Source: Saprospiraceae bacterium (lineage in GTDB: Bacteria; Bacteroidota; Bacteroidia; Chitinophagales; Saprospiraceae). From it: a stretch of DNA of 46,933 nucleotides. The notes under the pieces were generated by a model. That model was not told where the DNA came from and searched no databases. It worked only from the letters and a program-made list of their open reading frames with translations. The stretch covers positions 1 to 46,933 of the forward strand of contig JAHDCZ010000011.1 in NCBI GenBank assembly GCA_020629615.1, written 5' to 3'. Positions 19,967 through 28,193 of this stretch are shown here, one piece after another. A program made the position numbers and the translations under genes. How positions within the stretch are numbered: position 1 is the stretch's first letter; each line of letters starts with the position of its first letter.

Positions 19967-20578
19967 TTATTTTTTTAATTTGAATTTTTTCTTTGCATCT
20001 TTCATAACTCGAAGGATGGATGATGCCCAATAGTTACGAAGACCGAAACCTCCACTTTTGCCCTGCATCAGTTTTGTCTTAAGGATTTCTCCCGAAGAAG
20101 CGTCGAAAAAAGTTACCCAAAACGACCCTTTATTAATTTCTTTATTAAATGCTTCTACAACAAACAATAAGCCCAAACCTGAAGTTTTGCCAGCATAGGT
20201 TTTGACGATAGCATCTATATTTTCTCTTGGAAGAATATATTCTTCATCGATTACGAGTGTCTCTGCATTCACCAAATCATTTCTAGTTTTTGCATTAGTC
20301 AAATCGTAGATGACCTCCTTTTTTTTGAAGTATTTTTCAAAGCTGTATTTCTCAGATTCGTTTTTAAGCAATTTGTTCCACTTATTGAAAAATCTCTCCA
20401 CGATATCATCTGGATCGGCAAAACCTTCCGAACCGATCATTCTAGATTCCGAAAAATCCAAGCCAAACCAGGTCATTTTACTGTCTTGAATGCTTACTTG
20501 ACATTGCCCAGAAAAACTTCCAACAAGCAAAAAAACAATAATATGTAATAGATTGAAAGATAAATTTGAAGTTGTCAT
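19967..20578 (-). CDS. Secreted protein of unknown function
   Basis: A 203-residue protein with a hydrophobic leader (about 9-26, ending SGQCQ). The mature part is mixed alpha/beta with many Lys and Glu. Recognisable stretches are KMTWFGLDFSESRMIGSEG, ERFFNKWNKLL and FWVTFFDASSGEIL. I do not recognise a named family. The strand pattern near 130-165 suggests a small periplasmic or outer-membrane-facing domain. It is the last gene of the minus arm, 12 bases after another secreted unknown, with which it may form a pair. It may be involved in envelope handling of the pigment, or be unrelated but cotranscribed. Confidence 0.7.
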   Translation of the reverse strand: MTTSNLSFNLLHIIVFLLVGSFSGQCQVSIQDSKMTWFGLDFSESRMIGSEGFADPDDIVERFFNKWNKLLKNESEKYSFEKYFKKKEVIYDLTNAKTRNDLVNAETLVIDEEYILPRENIDAIVKTYAGKTSGLGLLFVVEAFNKEINKGSFWVTFFDASSGEILKTKLMQGKSGGFGLRNYWASSILRVMKDAKKKFKLKK

Positions 20579-20590
20579 ATCATCTAATTT

Positions 20591-21232
20591 TTAATTTCTC
20601 TTTTTGTTCTTCTTATCCTCTTTTAGCACCTTTTTTGACAAATATTTACCAAATTCCTTTCCTGCCTTAGCATAAGCTTCTTCTAGCCTTTTCGCAGTGT
20701 CAAAGTCAAACCCAAAAGCATCTTTGCCTTTGCATTTCTTCATTTCCATTAATGCTAGTATTTGGTCTGAACCAGTTTCATGCAAATACAATTCAAGATT
20801 GACCATCGCGTCTTTTCTGGTTATTCCAATGTTATATCCTGGTTCGGTATGTACTGTTTTGACCAAAAGAGTATATTTTGTAGAATCGTTGGAAAACGTT
20901 CCTTTCAGTTTCTTTTTCTTTACGTTTTTGTTAAATAATTCTAGGAAGCTTAATTCAAATCTATTTTCTCTATCATCGATCCAAGCTTGTCTCCACTTAT
21001 CCCCAGACCCAGGTTCGTCCTTATTTTTATCTTTCACTTTATCATTCAGGTAATCCTCCTCTTTATCATATTTCCCAACACTCATCGTAGAATAATCAAA
21101 TTCGATTTTGACACTACGTTGACCTTGTAATTCAGTGAAATCTCCTTCTTTTAATTTCTTTTTTTGAGCATTGAGTGGTAAGCCTACTGCTAATAAAAGA
21201 GTAGCAAGTAGAAGTTGTTTTAAGTGATTCAT
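20591..21232 (-). CDS. Secreted Lys-rich protein of unknown function
   Basis: A 213-residue protein with a signal peptide (1-22, LNAQ). The mature chain is very basic, ending in a Lys/Asn-rich tail. A central beta region (KYTLLVKTVHTEPGYNIG, MVNLELYLHETGS) is followed by a C-terminal helix (LEEAYAKAGKEFGKYLSKK). It is not a clear member of a family I can name. It is encoded between the LolA-like gene (31-base gap) and another secreted unknown (12-base gap), so a periplasmic role with those two is likely. Function unknown. Confidence 0.7.
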   Translation of the reverse strand: MNHLKQLLLATLLLAVGLPLNAQKKKLKEGDFTELQGQRSVKIEFDYSTMSVGKYDKEEDYLNDKVKDKNKDEPGSGDKWRQAWIDDRENRFELSFLELFNKNVKKKKLKGTFSNDSTKYTLLVKTVHTEPGYNIGITRKDAMVNLELYLHETGSDQILALMEMKKCKGKDAFGFDFDTAKRLEEAYAKAGKEFGKYLSKKVLKEDKKNKKRN

Positions 21233-21263
21233 GTTTTGATATTTGTGCAGTAAAAAAATCAGC

Positions 21264-21896
21264 TTATCCTTTCAACAAGAATTCGGCATCCTTTAAGTTA
21301 ATATTCAATTTTTTATTATTGAACTTTATTTCTGTAAAATCTTCTTCGTTTTCTCTCATAATCACTTTTGACACAATCATATCTTCTTTTTCGAAGAAGA
21401 CTTCGATGGTCCTTAAATATTGTTCCAGAGATTTTTCATGTGGGGTCAGAGTAATCTTATATTTCTTCTTAGATTCTTCAAGTATATATTGAAATTGGCC
21501 ATTAGATTCTAAAACTTTCCCCATGAGAGCATCAGAAATAATCTTATTAATTTGCTTAAACATATCATTGTTCCCCAGATCGACCTCATTTTGATTACCC
21601 TCATCATCTATATACAATTGATCATTATTAATGATTAAAATGTAACTGAATGGTTGGGTGTATTCCCATCTAATTTTATTGGGTTTTTTATATCTAAATC
21701 GACCTTCTGTCAGAATGGGTTCGGACATAAAACTCAAATGCTTCACTTGAACAAATTCACTAGACATTGTATTTGTTGCAGCATTGATTTCATCTGTTCT
21801 TTGTTTGAACTCAGATTCATCCTTTACTTTAGTAAATTGAGCAACAGCTAAAAACGGGATACTAAAGAGAAAAAGAGTGAGTAATTTATATTTCAT
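21264..21896 (-). CDS. LolA-like outer-membrane lipoprotein carrier protein
   Basis: A 210-residue periplasmic protein with a signal peptide (1-19, AVAQ). The LolA-type core includes SSEFVQVKHLSFMSEP, then GRFRYKKPNKIRWEYTQPF, LIINNDQLYID and a final KLNINLKDAEFLL. LolA-family proteins are standard members of aryl-polyene clusters and are thought to carry the hydrophobic pigment lipid across the periplasm. It lies 69 bases after the CrtI-like gene, so an internal promoter is possible, although I found no good TAnnTTTG element there. Confidence 0.88.
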   Translation of the reverse strand: MKYKLLTLFLFSIPFLAVAQFTKVKDESEFKQRTDEINAATNTMSSEFVQVKHLSFMSEPILTEGRFRYKKPNKIRWEYTQPFSYILIINNDQLYIDDEGNQNEVDLGNNDMFKQINKIISDALMGKVLESNGQFQYILEESKKKYKITLTPHEKSLEQYLRTIEVFFEKEDMIVSKVIMRENEEDFTEIKFNNKKLNINLKDAEFLLKG

Positions 21897-21965
21897 ATTA
21901 CTGATTATATATGCAATATTAGGTCATAGTTATCATAGAAACTGCTACTCTCTTCATTTTCAACA

Positions 21966-23558
21966 TTATTTAACACTTCTCCGAATCACGCCGATCAACT
22001 TGAATTTTAATATCCCAAATGCAGCAAAAACTCCAGAAAACAATGCCCCTCCTACTCCTACGGTTAAAATATCTTGTCCTGTCACAAATAGATTTCTAAA
22101 AGGAGTATATACACGGATCCATTTTTGTTTGAATCGCTGTACATTGTGTGACAGACCATAAATTTCGCCTTCCTTATAATTTGTAAAATGCTGGGTGCTT
22201 AATGGCGTAGATAATTCGGTATAATCCAAATATTTTTCAGCTTCAGGATAAAGTTTAAACAACTCCTTTAGCAATCGTTTAGTAATTTGCGCTTTGAAAG
22301 CTTCGTATTCTTCCGGTCTTTTTTTCCATTTAGAATCTTTCCAACGTTCAAACCATGTCATATTGGATGCGGCTACGATTTGTACGGTTGATCGATTAGG
22401 AAATCTGTTTGACCAAGTCGTATCTTTTGCAGACGGAAATGAAATATAAACTACAGGAAAATCATTATCAGAATCTGCTAAGAAAGCATCATAATCTTCT
22501 CCAAAATTGACTCGTTTATAAATCCAGTTATTATAAGCGGGAAATCCAATCTTACCATCCGAAGCCGTAAATCCAGCATACAGACAAAAATGACTAGTGC
22601 TTGCTCCAATCTTTTCCAGCTGAAGTGATTCTTTACGAGTATATTTATTATCAGAAAGCAAAGAGCCGTAGGTATTCGACAATCCAGCATTACTTATGTA
22701 CTGCTTTGCGCGAATGATAGAATCATCATTCATTCTTAGCCCTGTCACCTTTCTTCCTTTGGTTTCAATCGATTTGACTTCTGCATTCACAAAAATATCT
22801 CCTCCTCCATCAACTATAATTTTAGACATAGTTTTATAAATTTCAGAAGCACCCCCTTGAGGATATGCAGCACCATTTAAGTAATGCCCAACAATCGTAG
22901 TATGCATGGCAAAGCTACCCCGATCTGGAGGCAATCCATAATTCCCGCACTGAGTACATAGTATGGCGATCAGTTCTTCGTTATCTGTAATTTCTTTTAA
23001 TGCTTCAAGAGTTGTCTTTTCGCAATACGGTTTAAATCCTCTTCGTAAAAAGTACCCAAAAGTCTTGCTCATCCATGGCGGCATGGTCCTTTCACCAAAG
23101 AACATTCCTGAATACTTAGCCACTTGATCCAACATTTCAAAGTATTTATCAATAGCTTCAATCTCGTTAGGAAAACGCTCATACAGATCATCTCTTAAAT
23201 GATCTTTGCCCTTTCTAAAATCAAATGACTTATCTCCGATCCAAACTCTGTCATAAACTTCTCCCAGATCATCCCATTTCAAGTTTCCGTCAGTTACAAT
23301 ATCAAACAATTTCTTCATCATCGTTTGATTGTCATTGACTTGACCAACGTAATGAACCCCTACATCCCATTCATAATTGGGTCTTTGAAACACATGAGTA
23401 AATCCACCGGGGCGATAGTGTCGTTCTAGAATGAGAACCTTTTTGCCAGCCTTAGTGAGAAGTACTGCGGCAGTTAAACCGCCTAAACCAGAACCTACAA
23501 TGGCTACGTCATAATCTTCGGCAAGCGAATCTTTGTTATATTTTCTGTAATTTCTCAA
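21966..23558 (-). CDS. CrtI-like FAD-dependent oxidoreductase (minus arm)
   Basis: A 530-residue flavoprotein related to the one at 14185-15705. The Rossmann motif is VAIVGSGLGGLTAAVLL (GSGLGG at 21-26), followed by ILERHYRPGGFTHVF and WDVGVHYVG. The C-terminal signature LFVTGQDILTVGVGG leads into a hydrophobic tail (ALFSGVFAAFGILKF) that may contact the membrane. The start is TTG, since there is no in-frame ATG before the FAD-binding motif. The ligase stop is one base upstream, so translation is probably coupled. The likely role is redox tailoring of the polyene or head group. Two such paralogues in one cluster suggests two different steps. Confidence 0.87.
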   Translation of the reverse strand: MRNYRKYNKDSLAEDYDVAIVGSGLGGLTAAVLLTKAGKKVLILERHYRPGGFTHVFQRPNYEWDVGVHYVGQVNDNQTMMKKLFDIVTDGNLKWDDLGEVYDRVWIGDKSFDFRKGKDHLRDDLYERFPNEIEAIDKYFEMLDQVAKYSGMFFGERTMPPWMSKTFGYFLRRGFKPYCEKTTLEALKEITDNEELIAILCTQCGNYGLPPDRGSFAMHTTIVGHYLNGAAYPQGGASEIYKTMSKIIVDGGGDIFVNAEVKSIETKGRKVTGLRMNDDSIIRAKQYISNAGLSNTYGSLLSDNKYTRKESLQLEKIGASTSHFCLYAGFTASDGKIGFPAYNNWIYKRVNFGEDYDAFLADSDNDFPVVYISFPSAKDTTWSNRFPNRSTVQIVAASNMTWFERWKDSKWKKRPEEYEAFKAQITKRLLKELFKLYPEAEKYLDYTELSTPLSTQHFTNYKEGEIYGLSHNVQRFKQKWIRVYTPFRNLFVTGQDILTVGVGGALFSGVFAAFGILKFKLIGVIRRSVK

Positions 23559-23559
23559 A

Positions 23560-24990
23560 CTATCGTTTCAGTTTACCACTATCCGTCATCGGTAAAGATT
23601 CCAGATATTTAATTTTTTGTGGCACTTTATAGGTTGTTAGACGATCACGACAATATCCAATTACTTCTTCTTTATCCACCGGATCACCTTCCGTTAACAC
23701 AATTTCAGCAAACACCATTTCTCCCATCAACCGATGTTTAAATCCACTCACCCTACTCAATTGTATTCGAGGATGTGAATTTAGAATTTGTTCTACTTCA
23801 ACAGGAAACACTTTGTTCCCAGAAACATTGATCATACTTTTTTTGCGACCTTCTACTTTAACCAATCCGGAGTCATCCATGCTTGCCAAATCTCCTGTCA
23901 TAAACCAACCATCCTTTAACACCTCGTTGCGCAGCTTCGCTGGTTTTAAATATGCATCAAACATTCCAGGTCCCCTAATACCTAAATTTCCAATTTCGCC
24001 GAAAGGCAATTTTTGAAAATTATCAGAAAGTATTCCAACCTCATAGTCTGGCAAAGCATGTCCCACCGCATCGGGATGCTCTGCTGCTTTATTGGAATTA
24101 ATCATCGGCAATCCAATTTCAATAATTCCGTAAGCCTGAGAAACGGGAATTTTATAGACCTCATAAAATGCATCGCACTGCGCTTTTGATATTGCCGTAG
24201 AGGTTGAAATTACAGTTTCCAAATCATCCAATGATTCATCTGATTTATAATTTGTCAACAATTTGATGTGCATAGGTGAGGCATAAAGGAAAGTACCATT
24301 ATTTTCTTTGATACAATCAAAAATCGAACTTCCCAAAAAGTCTTTGGCGATGGCGATACTGGCACCATATTTTAAATAAAGAATGATCGATACCACAAAA
24401 TGATAAGACATTGGCAACACCCAAATCACAGTATCCTCCACTCCTAGACTTAATACTTTGTTAGCTCCATCAATTCGTTCATTAATGGATTGATGGCCAA
24501 TAATTACTCCTTTCGCCAAACCTGTAGTTCCAGAAGTATAACGAATAATCGCAGGATCCTTTACATGCTTAGCAAATGGAATTCCATCATATTTTTTAAA
24601 GGCATTGAGCGTCCATTTAGAATCTCCTATGGAGAAATCACTCAGAAATTCTGCCTCGGTTTCAGGACCATTTCCTGCATCTAAAAAGTAATGTAATCCA
24701 CTATTGCTTAAAATTTGATTGAGCTCTTGAGATTTTAATTGATTAGAAATTGGCATTGCCACTGCTTCTATTTTCAATACTGCAAATACAGCAATGATAA
24801 AAAAACGACTATTTCGATCCATAATCCCTACTCCCATCCCTTTGCTTAATCCAAAGCTTTCTAATTGATCTGCCAACTCTATAACAGCCATTTTGAATTC
24901 TTGGTAAGTCAGGGTCCCAAATTCATCTTTAATGGCAATTTGTTGGGGTCTCTGTTCATTCGAGGAAAAAACTATATCAACAATGTTCAT
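23560..24990 (-). CDS. Class I adenylate-forming enzyme (acyl-CoA/acyl-ACP ligase)
   Basis: A 476-residue ANL-superfamily enzyme. Motif A3 is YTSGTTGLAKG (151-161) and A5 is AYGIIEIG. A7 is WFMTGDLASMDD, A8 is VEGRKKSMINVSG, and the A10 lysine lies in DSGKLKR at the very C-terminus, so both domains are complete. It is shorter than CoA ligases such as 4CL and close in size to the ApeH-type ligases of aryl-polyene clusters. It probably activates 4-coumarate or another aryl/acyl acid onto an ACP. It is one base from both neighbours, in the block with the ACP at 27501-27752. Confidence 0.87.
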   Translation of the reverse strand: MNIVDIVFSSNEQRPQQIAIKDEFGTLTYQEFKMAVIELADQLESFGLSKGMGVGIMDRNSRFFIIAVFAVLKIEAVAMPISNQLKSQELNQILSNSGLHYFLDAGNGPETEAEFLSDFSIGDSKWTLNAFKKYDGIPFAKHVKDPAIIRYTSGTTGLAKGVIIGHQSINERIDGANKVLSLGVEDTVIWVLPMSYHFVVSIILYLKYGASIAIAKDFLGSSIFDCIKENNGTFLYASPMHIKLLTNYKSDESLDDLETVISTSTAISKAQCDAFYEVYKIPVSQAYGIIEIGLPMINSNKAAEHPDAVGHALPDYEVGILSDNFQKLPFGEIGNLGIRGPGMFDAYLKPAKLRNEVLKDGWFMTGDLASMDDSGLVKVEGRKKSMINVSGNKVFPVEVEQILNSHPRIQLSRVSGFKHRLMGEMVFAEIVLTEGDPVDKEEVIGYCRDRLTTYKVPQKIKYLESLPMTDSGKLKR

Positions 24991-24991
24991 T

Positions 24992-26236
24992 CTAAATATT
25001 TAGTTTTTGTTGGATAATGTGAAGGGCCTTACTTTTCTCATGATTATGGACAGCTAGAATTCCAGCAGCATATCCTGTTTGCAAACAGGTACCGATCACT
25101 CTGGCGCTCGCAATTGCTCCATCTTCGGCACTTAAATTTCTACCGGCAAAAAATAAATTTTTGATATACTTGGAATAAATACACGTGACGGGAATGTCAT
25201 AGTAATCATTCATCGAAAAATATTCCATGATCGGCTTAGTTCCATAATCCCAATATTCGATTGGCCATACTCCTCGAGCAATGGTATCCTTACACTTGGT
25301 GGCTAATAAAACATGTTCTTTAGTCAAAACGGTAACTCCTTGACTTCTTTTACCAGTCCGTACTCCCACTTCACTAGGTAAATTCCCTAATCTAGATTCG
25401 GCGAAAGCCTCAACATTATGTTTTAAATAACTAAATACTTGTTCTACCAGTTTTCTAGCCTCAATATTTAATTTACTCAATTCATTAATTTTTCCTTCAA
25501 CAAGTGATGGTAATCCAATTTTTAAATATACCTTCCCATTGATGTGTGAGCCAGGCACTACTGAAAGATGTTTAAGTCGTGCATCCAAAGTTTCATCTTT
25601 CACTCCTTTGATAATTGCTTTTATTAAGGCAAGAGAGAGGGTTGAAGTTTCAATTGCTTCTATATTTTCAATTCCAAAAACTTTGGCTCCCGCTTGGTAT
25701 TGATCGCTTTTGATTTGAGGGATCCCTAGAAAACTAGAAACGATAGCATCACCAGAGCAATCTACCACATTCTTTATTTCAAATTTCAGTTTTTGATCAT
25801 TGACCAAGACCTTCGCAGCTATGATTACATTTTCATTTTGCTCAACATCGACAAGACTCGATTGAAGGAAAACATCCACTCCAACATCCTGCAAACTCAA
25901 TTCTGCTAATCGTTGAAATTGAAATTGATCATAAGGCAAAAATTGAATCCCATCTTTGACTAAGCCGAATTCTGAATTACTTCGTTGAGCTAATGATTCC
26001 AAAAAAGTTTTTGGCCATCCTTCAAAAGCAAATTTGGCCATTTGGGTTTTTGATCGATAAAACGCTCCACAGATGGTACCAACATAGGCTGCTGTGGCTT
26101 TGCCTCCCAAGTAGGCGCACCGTTCGACTAATGCAACACTTGCTCCACTTTCCCTCGCGCTGTATGCCGCTGCAATTCCGGCTGCTCCCCCTCCAACAAC
26201 CAAAACATCATAAACATATGTATCAGGTTTCGTCAT
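24992..26236 (-). CDS. FAD-dependent oxidoreductase of the PF12831-like type
   Basis: A 414-residue flavoprotein with VLVVGGGAAGIAAAYSA (dinucleotide-binding GGGAAG), then LVERCAYLGGKATAAYVG and a C-terminal LFFAGRNLSAEDGAIAS FAD-contact motif. This is the FAD-dependent oxidoreductase family that includes reductases and dehydrogenases of unknown substrate. It differs clearly from the two CrtI-like enzymes and the halogenase-like enzyme. Its start overlaps the condensation-like gene by 14 bases, and its stop is one base from the ligase start. This suggests tightly coupled expression and a shared substrate. Confidence 0.82.
   Translation of the reverse strand: MTKPDTYVYDVLVVGGGAAGIAAAYSARESGASVALVERCAYLGGKATAAYVGTICGAFYRSKTQMAKFAFEGWPKTFLESLAQRSNSEFGLVKDGIQFLPYDQFQFQRLAELSLQDVGVDVFLQSSLVDVEQNENVIIAAKVLVNDQKLKFEIKNVVDCSGDAIVSSFLGIPQIKSDQYQAGAKVFGIENIEAIETSTLSLALIKAIIKGVKDETLDARLKHLSVVPGSHINGKVYLKIGLPSLVEGKINELSKLNIEARKLVEQVFSYLKHNVEAFAESRLGNLPSEVGVRTGKRSQGVTVLTKEHVLLATKCKDTIARGVWPIEYWDYGTKPIMEYFSMNDYYDIPVTCIYSKYIKNLFFAGRNLSAEDGAIASARVIGTCLQTGYAAGILAVHNHEKSKALHIIQQKLNI
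25396..25409 (+). repeat. Copy 2 of recurring 14-bp motif ATTCGGCGAAAGCC
   Basis: Exact match to the copies at 7473 and 33753. It is inside the FAD oxidoreductase gene (opposite strand), where it encodes part of EAFAES. Confidence 0.6.
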
Positions 26237-27491
26237 CGAGCAATCTATTTCTTAGTTTAGTTTCAAAAGTTGTGTATTCGCTGTCACTCAAGGAGTCTTC
26301 GGTGTGACAAATTGATAACTTTAGTTGATCCTTAAACATTGAATATACGATAGTTAATCCAGGATAAGTATTGGCAGGTGGAAAATGCCAAGCATCCAAA
26401 ATTTTAATACTGTTATTATTGTTTGGCTGATTTAGTGAGAGTCCAGTGTCCGAAAAAAAGAAACTCGCAAAAACTCCATGTGTAGGTCCTTTGGTAATAA
26501 AGTCGTAAAACCATAAGGGAAACCGAGCAAATATAGTCATCATTGAAGCATATTTAGTAGTTGTTTTCTGCTTCACTTGATACATCATTTGATTTTTCAA
26601 ATTTTGCGCAACACTCTTTAAATCTTTAAAATCATTCGGCTTAAGCCGAAAAAACAAATAAGAAATATGATTACCCATCACAGGTTTAATAGATCCTTTT
26701 AATCGCTGGTCTTGCGGTACTGGCATCCAAAGAGAAGTCCAATCCACTTTTCTCTTTTCCAATAATTCCTTAAAACAATAGGCAGTGCACGCCAAATAAA
26801 ATGGACTTTTGACCAAACGAATAAAATTAGAAGACTTCTTTTGAATTCGAATAGTCTCCTCACGACTGAATTTCAAAAACTTATAGTGGATCTTGGATTT
26901 TTTTGCTCCTCTTTTGTCAGCTGCAGAGTTAATCACCATGCCTCTGTCCGTCATTAAGAAATCTTTAGAATCCCTGGCATCTATTAATAAATCTTTCCAA
27001 TGCTTTTTGGGGTTATCAGGAAAAACATCATTTCGATCCAATGATTTGATTTCTCCAATGATAAATCGAGCAAAAAGTTCGCCCCCACGCGCATCAAAGA
27101 GCAAATGATGCCAAATGAATAAAAAATACTTTTCGTCCTTAAATTCGATCAAATATGTTTTATACAATTGAGCCCGGTTAAGATCAAAATCGGGCAAGGG
27201 CAATTCAGCAAAGATTGATTCACCTTCAATTAACTTGGATTTTAAGGGACAAGGATTCAATAGTTCTTTTGCTTCCCAGTAAGGCGCTGAACGAAACCAA
27301 GTCGCATGATATTTCAATGAGTAAATTTGCTTAGCAAGATTGGAATTCAAACGATTTTTAATGTTATCGCTAATAGTTTGTCCATCAATCTTCAGCAACA
27401 ATCTTCCGACGTTTCCGTGTTGGCCATTTTCGCGCATTTGCTTCTCCAGCAGTACTTGAAAATGATCAGATCCATTGGCAAAAAACTTCAT
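26223..27491 (-). CDS. Condensation-domain-like acyltransferase (HHxxxD)
   Basis: A 422-residue stand-alone protein of the chloramphenicol acetyltransferase/NRPS condensation superfamily. The catalytic motif is WHHLLFDARGGE (H128, H129, D133). A second half-domain starts near 200, with VPQDQRLKGS near 258 and FFFSDTGLS near 350, where condensation domains carry their bridging strand. Such enzymes join an acyl group on a carrier protein to an alcohol or amine. The ACP gene lies nine bases upstream, so this ACP is the likely donor. It could make the ester or amide bond of the final product. It might instead be wax-ester-synthase-like, but no NPLxxxD-type motif is evident. Confidence 0.75.
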   Translation of the reverse strand: MKFFANGSDHFQVLLEKQMRENGQHGNVGRLLLKIDGQTISDNIKNRLNSNLAKQIYSLKYHATWFRSAPYWEAKELLNPCPLKSKLIEGESIFAELPLPDFDLNRAQLYKTYLIEFKDEKYFLFIWHHLLFDARGGELFARFIIGEIKSLDRNDVFPDNPKKHWKDLLIDARDSKDFLMTDRGMVINSAADKRGAKKSKIHYKFLKFSREETIRIQKKSSNFIRLVKSPFYLACTAYCFKELLEKRKVDWTSLWMPVPQDQRLKGSIKPVMGNHISYLFFRLKPNDFKDLKSVAQNLKNQMMYQVKQKTTTKYASMMTIFARFPLWFYDFITKGPTHGVFASFFFSDTGLSLNQPNNNNSIKILDAWHFPPANTYPGLTIVYSMFKDQLKLSICHTEDSLSDSEYTTFETKLRNRLLDDET

Positions 27492-27500
27492 TAAAGAATT

Positions 27501-27752
27501 CTAGTTTTTTTGCGATTCTGCGAAGGCACAAGCCGAAATATTTTTAGCTGTTCGTACATTTTCAGTAGTCAAAACCTCATCGGGCAATTCGATTTCAAAT
27601 TTTCTTTCCAAGAATAATACAATTTCAATCAAGGAAAAAGAATCTAGGCCAAGGACGGCCAAATCGGTCTCCGGCAGAATATCAATATTTTCAGCTACAA
27701 GATTCTCTTTAATGAAGTTGCACAATTCGCTTTCTATAATTTTAAGATCCAT
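27501..27752 (-). CDS. Acyl carrier protein (block with AcpS and condensation enzyme)
   Basis: From the ATG at 27752 this is an 83-residue ACP with the phosphopantetheine site LGLDSFSLIEI (Ser38). An upstream in-frame start at 27827 lies inside the acpS gene and adds no ACP sequence. The ATG at 27752 overlaps the acpS stop by one base (TAATG), which argues for translational coupling and decides the start. The Phe after the serine and the acidic helix II are typical of ACPs for dedicated pathways. It probably serves the adjacent ligase and condensation-like enzyme. Confidence 0.88.
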   Translation of the reverse strand: MDLKIIESELCNFIKENLVAENIDILPETDLAVLGLDSFSLIEIVLFLERKFEIELPDEVLTTENVRTAKNISACAFAESQKN

Positions 27753-28126
27753 TACTCTATTTCTAATATTACTGTCGCTGTAGCCATTTCTTTTAAATGT
27801 GCTATCGAAACATGAATTTTTGTCCATTTATTCTCTTCCAAGATGACCGAAGCTTGATTTAAAAGAGAAATTTCTGGTTTTCCTTTTTTATCGTTTATTA
27901 TTTCTATGTCCGAAAAGGCAAAAGCTCCACTCCAACCATCCCCTAAGGCTTTTAAAAAAGCCTCCTTGGCGGCAAATCGGCCTGCGTAATGCTCTTCTTT
28001 ATTATGAAATTTTTCACAATAATCTATTTCCTTTTGACTGAACACCCTTGATTTAAACAAAGGGGCTTCCAATTTTTTTTTGACTCTTTCCACTTCTATA
28101 ATATCTACCCCTAGTCCAAATATCAT
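27752..28126 (-). CDS. acpS: Holo-[acyl-carrier-protein] synthase
   Basis: A 124-residue phosphopantetheinyl transferase of the AcpS type. The metal-binding motif FGLGVDIIEVERV (D8) and FAAKEAFLKALGDG (E55, K54) are intact, and the length is normal. It transfers phosphopantetheine from CoA to the serine of ACPs, here presumably the three cluster ACPs. It is encoded directly before an ACP with a one-base stop/start overlap. This may be the only acpS of the genome or a pathway-specific copy; the window cannot tell. Confidence 0.93.
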   Translation of the reverse strand: MIFGLGVDIIEVERVKKKLEAPLFKSRVFSQKEIDYCEKFHNKEEHYAGRFAAKEAFLKALGDGWSGAFAFSDIEIINDKKGKPEISLLNQASVILEENKWTKIHVSIAHLKEMATATVILEIE

Positions 28127-28193
28127 GATATTCTTCTTTTGAAATCTACGCTAAGATAAGGATATATGGTTATTTTGGATTGAATTATAATTC

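Noticed and set aside
20697-21053. Plus-strand open frame of 118 codons within the Lys-rich secreted protein gene
   Set aside because: It is antisense to a convincing signal-peptide protein, and its Ser/Phe/Leu-rich composition reflects the Lys/Glu-rich opposite strand.
21877-22161. Small plus-strand open frame in the gap between the LolA-like and CrtI-like genes
   Set aside because: It mostly overlaps the CrtI-like gene in antisense, with no family features; it is a shadow frame.
27753-27827. N-terminal extension of the ACP
   Set aside because: These 25 codons lie inside acpS and do not resemble ACP sequence. The TAATG junction at 27752 fits the start.
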